A stretch of DNA of 64,000 nt from Chondrinema litorale (GTDB lineage: Bacteria > Bacteroidota > Bacteroidia > Cytophagales > Flammeovirgaceae): contig NZ_CP111044.1 in the NCBI RefSeq assembly GCF_026250525.1, forward strand, positions 496,001-560,000, in the 5' to 3' direction. Both the position numbers and the translations under genes were made by a program. Below, piece after piece: positions 38,583 to 46,479 of this stretch. The stretch's first letter is position 1. The number at the start of each line of letters is the position of its first letter. A model generated the notes under the pieces. That model was not told the DNA's origin, did no database searches, and worked only from the letters and a program-made list of their open reading frames with translations.

Positions 38583-38697
38583 CTCACTTTTAGAAAAGTA
38601 TTTCAGCTTTATGATTTTATATGTATGCCCAGTGGTTTTAGGATTTATGTTCGTCTTAACATTACTCACTAAATTTTTCGGCGTTCAGCTATTCTAA
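38583..38697 (+). pseudogene. Severed 3' end of the NSS symporter gene
   Basis: After removal of the IS and one copy of the 9-bp duplication, this stretch continues the symporter frame exactly: SYQ|GSLLEKYFSFMILYV then CPVVLGFMFVLTLLTKFFG and a stop after VQLF. The joined pieces add to 464 codons including the stop. The fragment encodes the last hydrophobic helix and has no start of its own. Confidence 0.9.
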
Positions 38698-38807
38698 AGA
38701 TTGATTTTAATGTATTGTGAGAAAATGCTTGAGCAAACAATCGAGAATTCTTTTAAACTCGATTAGCTATTTTGCCTGTATCCTCCACTATTCCATAACA
38801 TATTTCC

Positions 38808-38853
38808 ACTCTAAATGAACCAATGATTCAGTATTGGTTCATTTAGAGTTTTA
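38808..38853 (+). terminator. Terminator of the original symporter gene
   Basis: Perfect 17-base inverted repeat (ACTCTAAATGAACCAAT arms) with an eight-base loop, followed by TTTT on the plus strand. It lies 111 bases past the old symporter stop and just before the convergent permease gene. On the minus strand no T-run follows. Confidence 0.75.
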
Positions 38854-38887
38854 ACAATTTCTATTAGCTTTTAAAGCCTATTAGTAT

Positions 38888-41488
38888 TTAATCACCTTTT
38901 AAGCCTTTTACCGGATTCGATATTACCACCTTTCTTATCTGAGTCGAAACAACTGCTAACAATATAAACATCAGTATCGATATTGATAAGATGATACCTG
39001 TAAACCCTAATGGTATTGGATATGCATACATGTAAACAATCAGTTTTTTGATTAAAAAATAACTAATTGGTCCGCCAATCAACATAGCTATTGAACTCAA
39101 CAACCAATATTCTTTAGTAATACTTACTACTATGTTTGTAAAATCTGCTCCCAAAATTTTTCTTATACTAAATTCTTTTACTCTGCCAGATATATTTAAA
39201 GTAACCAATCCATATAAACCTAAGCCTGCTAACAAAATGGCAACAAAAGCAATTGATCTAGTAAACTTATTTTGTATTTCTAAGTCATTAAAAAAGGTTC
39301 CCCATACATCTTCTTGGTAACCTCCAGTAAAAGGAAGCTCTGGAAACAAATTAGACCAATTAGCTTGCATTACTTCATAAATATGCTCTTGCTCTCTTTT
39401 ATTTACCTTTACACTCAAATAAGTATATTCTTCCTTTTTGGCAACAGTAAAAATCGTGGGTTGAATCTCGTAGTAGAAATTCTTATTATGAAAATCTTTT
39501 AATACACCTATTATTTCGTATTTGATATTATCTATTTCGTATAGTTTGCCAAGAGGCTGTTCTAAACCTAGGTTTTTTACCAGCAGTTCATTAACTATAA
39601 TTGCCTTTTTGTCATTTTCAGAGTTTTCTCGAAAAAATCGACCTTCTTCCAATTGTAATCCAAGTGTGTTAAAATAATTAGCCTCAACAGCTAAATGATT
39701 CACCTCATATTCAAAATCAGTAAGATGTAAAACTTTAATATCTTGAGTTTTTCCTAAATGGTGTTTCGATCCGGAAATAGAAAGAACTTTTGCTTTTTGG
39801 TTTAAAACATCAGCCATTCTTTCGTATGCTGTATAATCTGGCACTTTCATATACACCACATTATCAGGATTATAACCCCATTTTTTTTTATATAAAAAAG
39901 AACTGTTTTGCGAAAACATAACAGCTCCTGTGATTAAAATACAAGCCAAAATCATTTGAATACCTAAGAAAAGCTTGGTAACTGTATTCTTTTTACCGAA
40001 TTGAATTGAATTCTTTAATATTTTAATAATGCCAAATTGCGAAATATATATTGATGGGTACAATCCAGAAACTAAACCTGTAAACAGTATCATACCTATT
40101 ATAAAAATCCATAGCTTTTCATCTACGAGTGAGATTTCTAATGGTCTTGAAGTAAGTTGTACAAACCATGGAATAAAAACGGTAAGTGCCAAGATTAAAC
40201 CAAATAAACTTGCAGCAAAAGTTAAAATTAGGTTTTCAGTTAAGAATTGTATTATTACTTTATTTCTACTTGCTCCCATTACTTTTCTAACTCCAATTTC
40301 TCTTAATCTTTTTGTTGCAGATACAATTGCAATATTTATGTAATTAAAACAAGCTAGCAACAACATAAACAAACCTATAAGCGGCAATGCAATTTGAGCT
40401 TCAAGTGGAGGATTCATTGAGATATCATTCTTTATTGCACCAGAATTTTTATATAAATTAGCTAGAGCAACAAATTCGAATGAGCTAACAGGCCAGTCTT
40501 TTTCTGCTTCATTTTGCAATTTCACATACTTTTGTATAGTATTTTCGATGGAAAGAATATCAGAAGGGTTATCTACTTCGATTAATGTAGCACTTATAAA
40601 ATTACGCCAATCATGAAAATCGTAATTGGGTGAACTCAGCTTTAAGTTTTCAAAATTGACTAAAAAATCAAAATGAATTGCATGAGTTTTAGGAAAAGCT
40701 TCTGCGACACCAGCTACTTTAAATGCTTTATTTTCACCGTTATTAAATATCATAGATAGATCTTGCCCAATTGGATTTGTCTCTCCAAAATATTTTATTG
40801 CCATATCTGAACTTAGCACAATACCACTCGCATCGTTTAAAGATTGTGGACTGCCCCACTTCAATGGAAAAGTTAACATTTCTAGAAACGCTGCATCTGT
40901 AAAGCGAACTTGCTCCTGAAAAACATGATCTTCGTACTTTAAAACAACTTGCTGATCTTCTACCCTACAAAACTTGTTTACTTGCTCAAAATCAGCTTTT
41001 AATATCTCTCCTAATGGTCGTGGAGAAGTACCATATTGTTCGTTTACATTCTCTCTATTAATTAAAGAAGTAGCGAGAAAAACCTTTTCTTTATTCTGAT
41101 GAAAGTTATCGATGCCATAAGCATATTCTATAAAAGCATAAACAACGAGACAAATACCAATAGCTACTGATAAACCTACAATATTGATAAAAGAATTTAG
41201 CGGATGCTTCAACAAGTTTCTTATCGAAATTTTGTAATAATTGCTGAACATAGCTACGTTGTTGGATGAAGAGAAAATATTTGAGTTTTTTAGTAATGTA
41301 GGACGTAGTAATTTCAGCATTTCCCATGTGTACATTCTTCTTGCTCTTTTTACTGAAAACTGCTCTACATTTTCCTGAAATATCTCTTCCATATCACCCT
41401 CTATTTCTTCCAGATATTCATCTTTTAAGAAGAATTTCAATATGCCTAAAGGCCATTTTGGAGGTAGATTATCAGGCGATTTTTTCAT
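38888..41488 (-). CDS. MacB/FtsX-type ABC transporter permease with permease-prefix domain
   Basis: 866 residues. An N-terminal soluble 'permease prefix' stretch (about 1-85: PPKWPLGILKFFLKDEYLEE, then IEGDMEEIFQENVEQF) precedes two MacB-periplasmic/FtsX units. Helix 1 is around 100-120 (FINIVGLSVAIGICLVVYAF), the first FtsX block around 375-485 (LLACFNYINIAIVSATKRLREIGVRKVMGA, split LREIGVRKVMGASRNKV), and the second around 750-860 (FSIRKILGADFTNIVVS). Such permeases export peptides, lipids or antibiotics, or act mechanically. No ATPase gene is adjacent. Prefix-domain permeases often go with PadR-type regulators; none is present here, but a repeated motif lies upstream of the start. Confidence 0.85.
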   Translation of the reverse strand: MKKSPDNLPPKWPLGILKFFLKDEYLEEIEGDMEEIFQENVEQFSVKRARRMYTWEMLKLLRPTLLKNSNIFSSSNNVAMFSNYYKISIRNLLKHPLNSFINIVGLSVAIGICLVVYAFIEYAYGIDNFHQNKEKVFLATSLINRENVNEQYGTSPRPLGEILKADFEQVNKFCRVEDQQVVLKYEDHVFQEQVRFTDAAFLEMLTFPLKWGSPQSLNDASGIVLSSDMAIKYFGETNPIGQDLSMIFNNGENKAFKVAGVAEAFPKTHAIHFDFLVNFENLKLSSPNYDFHDWRNFISATLIEVDNPSDILSIENTIQKYVKLQNEAEKDWPVSSFEFVALANLYKNSGAIKNDISMNPPLEAQIALPLIGLFMLLLACFNYINIAIVSATKRLREIGVRKVMGASRNKVIIQFLTENLILTFAASLFGLILALTVFIPWFVQLTSRPLEISLVDEKLWIFIIGMILFTGLVSGLYPSIYISQFGIIKILKNSIQFGKKNTVTKLFLGIQMILACILITGAVMFSQNSSFLYKKKWGYNPDNVVYMKVPDYTAYERMADVLNQKAKVLSISGSKHHLGKTQDIKVLHLTDFEYEVNHLAVEANYFNTLGLQLEEGRFFRENSENDKKAIIVNELLVKNLGLEQPLGKLYEIDNIKYEIIGVLKDFHNKNFYYEIQPTIFTVAKKEEYTYLSVKVNKREQEHIYEVMQANWSNLFPELPFTGGYQEDVWGTFFNDLEIQNKFTRSIAFVAILLAGLGLYGLVTLNISGRVKEFSIRKILGADFTNIVVSITKEYWLLSSIAMLIGGPISYFLIKKLIVYMYAYPIPLGFTGIILSISILMFILLAVVSTQIRKVVISNPVKGLKGD

Positions 41489-41529
41489 TTTTATCTTCTG
41501 TTTACTTAATTATATAAAGTAATATTTTT

Positions 41530-41578
41530 CGTAATTGCAGTAAATATATAATTAAACTATATTATTCGCAATTGCAGT
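41530..41578 (-). promoter_or_regulatory. Direct repeat pair upstream of the ABC permease, candidate operator
   Basis: On the minus strand, ACTGCAATTGCGAATAATAT and ACTGCAATTACGAAAAATAT match at 18 of 20 positions and begin 37 bases apart, the nearer one about 40 bases from the permease start. The extended repeats reach from roughly 41522 to 41578. Spacing of three to four helical turns suggests a protein binding two sites on one DNA face; the regulator is unknown. Confidence 0.5.
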
Positions 41579-41727
41579 TTTTATAATCTTTCAATTAAAT
41601 CATCAAAATGACTAATCATTCTAGAGTCTCAAAAATATCCCTCCCGAGCGGTTTTATTTGTAACCTTCAAAAATATCAGTATATATTTCTACTGTATTAC
41701 AACAAAATGTTTAGATAGAATTTTAGG

Positions 41728-42876
41728 TTAAAGGTTAGTAGTTAATTTTAACTTTTGCCTAAATACTATAAGCGATAAACACAGAATGATGATACTAGCC
41801 CATGCAATATTGTGAATCCCATTGTTAGCAATCCAATATCCTCCGATAATCGAACCTGCCGTAACTGCAAAATTACCGCACGAGGTAAAAATGGTATTTA
41901 ACATTTCTTGGTTTTCTGTTTCAATTGAAGTTAATACGACATTGCTAATTAAAAAACCACCAGAATGAATTAAGCCCCAAAACAAGATGATAATCACTAG
42001 TGGAATATACATAATCCCGAAATAATTTAACAAAACATGTGTACTTAATAATGCTAGAATAAAATAGAGAGTAGTCTTTTGAGGCGATATATCCATAAAT
42101 TTCCCAGCTAATTTATTTCCGAAAATTCCTGTTATGCCGAAAATCAAAAACATAATACTTATTTGCTTACCACTCAAACCTGAAACTGTTTTTAAAAAAT
42201 CGGCCATATATCCGTAAGTGGTATACATAGCTGTAATGATTAGAAAAACTAGTAGAAAGTTCGTCCACAAAATTCTGTTCTTTAAAAATTGGTAATCATA
42301 GTGAATTTTTAAACTTCCCATATTATTGGTTGGTGGCAAATACACAACAATTCCCAGTAGAGAGATTAAATTGATAAGCCCAGAAATGATAAACGAAAAT
42401 CTCCAATTTAGTAAAGATGAGGTAAGAGTAGCCAAAGGAATACCCATAACAGTTGCAATGGTGAGACCGGCAAAAATCACACTTATATTTTTAGATACTT
42501 CGCTCTTTTTGGAATTCTGTCTGGCAATTGATAATGCTATAGACCAATAAACCGGATGAAAAAAAGCAGGTAACATTCTTACAAAAAGTAAGTAATTAAA
42601 CTGATTAACTAAAGGAGTTAAAAAATTAGATACGGTAAACACCATCAAAGAAAAGACTAATAATTTTTTCTTATTTATTAACGATAAAAAAATCATCATA
42701 AATGGACCAAAAACAGCCACAATTATTGCAAATACACTCAATAACCAACCGGCTTTACTTATAGAAACATTAAAGGCTTTTGCTAAATCTGGCAGTATTC
42801 CTATAACAGAAAATTCAGTATTGGTTATTCCAAAAGTACCTAGTGAAAGAATAAATAAAGTTTTGTTGAATCTCAT
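41728..42876 (-). CDS. MFS transporter, DHA1-like (drug or sugar efflux)
   Basis: 382 residues with about 12 membrane segments. The N-terminus MRFNKTLFILSLGTFGITNTEFSVIGILPDLAKAF is typical of the AraJ/YdhP/NepI group (shown here as LGTFGITNTEFSVIGILP), and GLTIATVMGIPLATLTSS in helix 5 is the proton-antiporter motif C region. It is divergent from the SMP-30-like/HxlR pair with a shared 115-base control region holding a probable operator. Substrate unknown. Confidence 0.87.
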   Translation of the reverse strand: MRFNKTLFILSLGTFGITNTEFSVIGILPDLAKAFNVSISKAGWLLSVFAIIVAVFGPFMMIFLSLINKKKLLVFSLMVFTVSNFLTPLVNQFNYLLFVRMLPAFFHPVYWSIALSIARQNSKKSEVSKNISVIFAGLTIATVMGIPLATLTSSLLNWRFSFIISGLINLISLLGIVVYLPPTNNMGSLKIHYDYQFLKNRILWTNFLLVFLIITAMYTTYGYMADFLKTVSGLSGKQISIMFLIFGITGIFGNKLAGKFMDISPQKTTLYFILALLSTHVLLNYFGIMYIPLVIIILFWGLIHSGGFLISNVVLTSIETENQEMLNTIFTSCGNFAVTAGSIIGGYWIANNGIHNIAWASIIILCLSLIVFRQKLKLTTNL

Positions 42877-42922
42877 TTTAGTTTTTTCACAAAACTCCTA
42901 ATTGTTGCCCTATAAAAGTGCT

Positions 42923-42961
42923 TACTTACCATTTCGAAAGTATCATACTAAATAGTAAGTA
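42923..42961. promoter_or_regulatory. Inverted repeat, probable HxlR operator
   Basis: TACTTACCATTT (42923-42934) faces AAATAGTAAGTA (42950-42961): 11 of 12 positions pair, separated by 15 bases, between the divergent MFS and SMP-30-like genes. The inner TACTAAATAGTA is itself a dyad. Winged-helix HxlR proteins commonly bind such TACT...AGTA palindromes and the local HxlR gene is co-directional with the SMP-30-like gene, so autoregulation plus control of the MFS gene is a natural reading. Confidence 0.6.
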
Positions 42962-42991
42962 TCTATTAATCAATATTTAAGTCTCATACAT

Positions 42992-44002
42992 TTGAAAAAA
43001 TCAAATAACAAATACATGAGAATTATACTAATATTATTTGCTATTAACCATTGCCTTTATTCTCAATCTAATGAGAATTTAACATCATTTTCGCACTATA
43101 TTAAACAGATTGATAATCCAGAAGATTTAGTTAAAATACCTTGCACTAATTGGGTAATTATTAGTTCTATGGCTAAAAATGAAAATGAGTATGGAGGTTT
43201 ATATGCCATAAACACGATCACTGAAAAAATAATACCTCTCAATGCTACAATAGAAAACGATAAACGGTATGCACCACATGGTATCTACTTAAAAGAATTA
43301 AATAAATCGAATTTTCGATTATATGTAATCAACCATGCATCAACTGAAAAGATAGAAATTTATAATTTGACATTAGTGAATGAGAAACCAAACTTAACTT
43401 GGGTTCAATCTATTATTTTTCCAGAAAATGTATGGGCTAATGGATTAGTTACTGATAAAGAAGGGAATATTTATGCCACTAATATGTATAATTCTAATGA
43501 TAGAAACTTTCTTGAAAAATTTCAAAAGACATTACCAACCGGACAAATCTGGAAATGGAATTCAATATCTGGATGGCAAGCTTTATCTTCTAAATCTTTT
43601 TCTGCTGCAAATGGGATTGCCATCTCCCCTACTTATGATTATTTGATAATTTCTGAATGGGCTAGCAAAACTATTTACAAAATGAGTTTAGATAAATTGG
43701 AGCTCACAAGTATTAAAATAGATTTTTTACCCGATAACATTAGATGGACAAATGATGGATTATTGCTAATAACAGGACAAAAAGGTTTACCCCACAAAGT
43801 ATTTACAAGTAAGGGTATAAATGCAGAAAACATGTATTTTAAAGTGATAAAACTGAATCCTGAGTTGCTGACTTACCAAAAATTAATTGATGGTGGGAAT
43901 CAAAAATTTGCAAATGGAACTGTAACTATAGAAGTAGGAAATTCTTATTGGATAGGATGTGTTCAAAATAATAAAATAGCTGTTTATACTAAAAATAGAT
44001 AA
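42992..44002 (+). CDS. Exported SMP-30/gluconolactonase-like beta-propeller protein
   Basis: Signal peptide (MRIILILFAINHCLYSQS if the ATG at 43016 is used; the frame is open from a TTG at 42992 and both give a plausible export signal). The mature part has the SMP-30/strictosidine-synthase-like rhythm: YAPHGIYLKELNKSNFRLYV, VWANGLVTDKEGNIYATNMY, SAANGIAISPTYDYLIISEW, LPDNIRWTNDGLLLITG, ending YWIGCVQNNKIAVYTKNR. Total up to 336 residues. Lactonase or hydrolase activity is possible but unproven. It is one base upstream of the HxlR gene, so co-transcribed. Confidence 0.72.
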   Translation: MKKSNNKYMRIILILFAINHCLYSQSNENLTSFSHYIKQIDNPEDLVKIPCTNWVIISSMAKNENEYGGLYAINTITEKIIPLNATIENDKRYAPHGIYLKELNKSNFRLYVINHASTEKIEIYNLTLVNEKPNLTWVQSIIFPENVWANGLVTDKEGNIYATNMYNSNDRNFLEKFQKTLPTGQIWKWNSISGWQALSSKSFSAANGIAISPTYDYLIISEWASKTIYKMSLDKLELTSIKIDFLPDNIRWTNDGLLLITGQKGLPHKVFTSKGINAENMYFKVIKLNPELLTYQKLIDGGNQKFANGTVTIEVGNSYWIGCVQNNKIAVYTKNR

Positions 44003-44003
44003 A

Positions 44004-44366
44004 ATGCCAGAGTTCTTTCATGATAAAAAACTTTATTATACTCCAATAGAATTTGCAATTAGCCACATAGGAGGTACTTGGAAGATGCCCATCTTATGGA
44101 GATTACAAAACAGCCCGCAACGCTTTAGCGAGTTAAAAAATGATATCCCCCATATTACAGACAAAATGCTTACTAGCCAGCTAAGAGAACTAGAAAGTAA
44201 AGGAATGATTAACCGGAAAGTATATGCAGTAGTACCACCTAAAGTAGAATACACTTTAACAGAAAAAGGTAAGAAAGCAATTCCTGTTATTGAAATAATT
44301 ATGAAGTATGGCTATGAATTAATCAAAGAAAATGGGATTGATTTCCCTCCTGAAAATAAGAAATAA
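44004..44366 (+). CDS. HxlR-family winged-helix transcriptional regulator
   Basis: 120 residues, the standard HxlR length: FAISHIGGTWKMPILWRLQN, FSELKNDIPHITDKMLTSQL, RELESKGMINRKVY, VEYTLTEKGKKAIPVI. It lacks the frequent N-terminal cysteine, so a redox-sensing mechanism is not evident. One base separates it from the SMP-30-like gene, and the inverted repeat upstream of that gene is the likely binding site. Confidence 0.9.
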   Translation: MPEFFHDKKLYYTPIEFAISHIGGTWKMPILWRLQNSPQRFSELKNDIPHITDKMLTSQLRELESKGMINRKVYAVVPPKVEYTLTEKGKKAIPVIEIIMKYGYELIKENGIDFPPENKK

Positions 44367-44510
44367 CTCTGTCTTATTAATCACTAGCTTTTTTAGAGAT
44401 GAAGTTTTATTCACTTTTATATTATTCATTTGTTATTGACCTTTATTCGCAAAAAGGAAAGTCAACAGCAGAAGAGCTAATCTAGTAATTATTTAATCCA
44501 AAACATTTAT

Positions 44511-45314
44511 CTAATTATCTATCCAGTTCTTAAAATCTAATACTTTTTCTCTGCTTACAATTAAATCATACTTGCAAGGAGTATCGATAAACACCTTTAG
44601 CCGGCTGTTTACATAATTTCTGATTTCTTGGATATCATCAATATGAATAATAAACTTTCGGTTTATTCTATAGAATCTTTTTGGGTTTAAGTACTCAGAT
44701 TCAAGTTCTTCCAATGTGTAATCTACAATATATCTTTTAGCATTATTTTTTTCTAACAAATAAACTACTTTACCCTCTGCATAAAAACAACCAATGTTTT
44801 CAACTGGCACAAACTTAAACTTATCCCCTACTTTTACTAAAAATCGCTTTTTGTACTTCTCGTCTTTGTTGCCAATTGCAAGCAATAGTTTTTGATAATC
44901 AAAGCCAGAAAAATCATGAATATCCTCTCCATTGGCTGTAACCAATTGCTCCTTTTTAAGCCATAGCTTTTTAAACTTGTCAATAGCCATTTTTAATTCT
45001 AAATAATTAATAGGCTTTAATAAGTAATCGATGCTATTGGTTTTGAAAGCTTTTAACATATAGCTCTCATAAGTTGTAGTGAAAATTACTGGTGTATCTA
45101 AATCAACCTTTTCAAAAATTTCAAAGCTTTTGCCATCAGCCAGTTGAATATCCATAAACACCAAATCGACATGGCCTCCCCTCGCAAAAAAATCAACTGT
45201 ATCTTTGATTGTATCACAAAAACCTACAATTTCTATTTGTTCGTCGTATTGTTTTACTAAGTCAGCAAGTCTTTCACAAGCTAGATTTTCATCTTCAACT
45301 ATTAATACTTTCAT
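44511..45314 (-). CDS. LytTR-family response regulator
   Basis: Receiver in residues 1-120 with Asp8/Glu7 pocket, phosphoacceptor Asp55 (LVFMDIQLAD), IFTTTYESY and LLKPINY. An approximately 35-residue linker leads to a LytTR DNA-binding domain (about 165-265: KYKKRFLVKVGDKFKFVPVE, FYRINRKFIIHIDDIQEIRN). 267 residues. Its start overlaps the end of the kinase gene by 20 bases, the usual arrangement for a coupled pair. Confidence 0.9.
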   Translation of the reverse strand: MKVLIVEDENLACERLADLVKQYDEQIEIVGFCDTIKDTVDFFARGGHVDLVFMDIQLADGKSFEIFEKVDLDTPVIFTTTYESYMLKAFKTNSIDYLLKPINYLELKMAIDKFKKLWLKKEQLVTANGEDIHDFSGFDYQKLLLAIGNKDEKYKKRFLVKVGDKFKFVPVENIGCFYAEGKVVYLLEKNNAKRYIVDYTLEELESEYLNPKRFYRINRKFIIHIDDIQEIRNYVNSRLKVFIDTPCKYDLIVSREKVLDFKNWIDN

Positions 45315-46347
45315 GTTCCAGCATTTGTAGGAGAGGTATTTTTACAATAAACTCTCGCTCGTTAAAATTTATCTCTATGCTCTTGTCTGAGATAAACTGG
45401 TATCTAGCCTTAATGTTTTTGAGTCCTACAAATGTTGAATCTATATATTTATCAGACTTTGGCTTAACTGTATTTTCGATTATTATATAGTTATTATCAG
45501 TTGAATTGTAAATTTTTATTAGAAGGGGATTTGATGTGGAAATTTCATTATGCTTTATGGCATTCTCTAAAAGAATTTGTAATGTAACTGGTGCGATAAA
45601 AAGACTTTCTACATCAGCAGAAAGCTGAATGTCAAAATTTATTTTTTTCTGAAACCTAATTTTTAATAAATAAATATATGCATCTATAAAATCCAATTCT
45701 TCGCTGAGGTTTACCAATTTTTCGTCTTGATGCTTTAAAACATACCTATAAACTTTAGACATTTGATTGATAAACTCTATGGCATTGTCTTGATCTTTGT
45801 AAACGAGTGTTGAAAGTACATTGAAACTGTTAAATAGAAAATGTGGATTAACTTGATTTTTGAGTGCATCAAATTTGGCTTCGGCATACTGTTTCTGAAA
45901 CCTTAAGGCTTCTACTTTGGTAGCAGAATACCTGTTTACATAAAACACAATTGCATTTACACAGTGGAGAAATAAGTTTACCCTAAAAGTAAAGCCAACT
46001 GCCAGTTTAAAGTTTACATAAAAATTTTGAAAAGGATGTGATAGTATTTCGAAGATAATAAAAACCGATATTACTGAAATAAGCAAGCAACAAACTAGAC
46101 TATAAATAAAATTGATAATCAAATGATTAACCTTAAACCTATTGAAAGGCTTTCTAAAAATATCTGCTATTTGTATTAACCGGTTCGATTCCCAAACTAG
46201 AATTACATTCGCAAATATGGTTAGGAACAAATAAGCCATGTTAATTTCAAACACAAACAACCTGTCTCCGTCTATTAGCAAAATATTTAAAAATGAGTAG
46301 ATCGCTAAAAGTAGTATATACAGATATCTATTTGAGATATTAAACAT
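45295..46347 (-). CDS. LytS-type membrane histidine kinase
   Basis: 350 residues: four membrane helices (about 6-25, 35-55, 78-100, 118-135), a short coiled linker (ATKVEALRFQKQYAEAKFDA), the His_kinase motif NPHFLFNSFNVLSTLVY and the N-box QILLENAIKHNEIS. The C-terminal glycine region is brief (FVGLKNIKARYQFI). It overlaps the LytTR gene. With no extracellular domain, the signal is probably sensed within the membrane. Confidence 0.88.
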   Translation of the reverse strand: MFNISNRYLYILLLAIYSFLNILLIDGDRLFVFEINMAYLFLTIFANVILVWESNRLIQIADIFRKPFNRFKVNHLIINFIYSLVCCLLISVISVFIIFEILSHPFQNFYVNFKLAVGFTFRVNLFLHCVNAIVFYVNRYSATKVEALRFQKQYAEAKFDALKNQVNPHFLFNSFNVLSTLVYKDQDNAIEFINQMSKVYRYVLKHQDEKLVNLSEELDFIDAYIYLLKIRFQKKINFDIQLSADVESLFIAPVTLQILLENAIKHNEISTSNPLLIKIYNSTDNNYIIIENTVKPKSDKYIDSTFVGLKNIKARYQFISDKSIEINFNEREFIVKIPLLQMLEHESINS

Positions 46348-46413
46348 GGTTATATTATTTATAAAAAATTACAGAAACAATTAGTTGCCAAACTAATCAA
46401 TTAAATAAAAACA

Positions 46414-46450
46414 GAGCCTGACTCCAATGAAGTCAGGTTCCTGCTTTTTT
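46414..46450 (-). terminator. Terminator of the FAS1 lipoprotein gene
   Basis: A ten-pair stem (GAGCCTGACT / AGTCAGGTTC, one G-T pair) around a seven-base loop. On the minus strand TGTTTTTATTT follows (46402-46413); on the plus strand CTGCTTTTTT follows, so it may work both ways. Confidence 0.75.
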
Positions 46451-46479
46451 CTATAACTCATTTACACTAAACGCTGTTT

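Noticed and set aside
46175..46200. GGTTCGATTCC, resembling a tRNA T-loop
   Set aside because: Lies inside the LytS kinase coding sequence and no cloverleaf forms around it.
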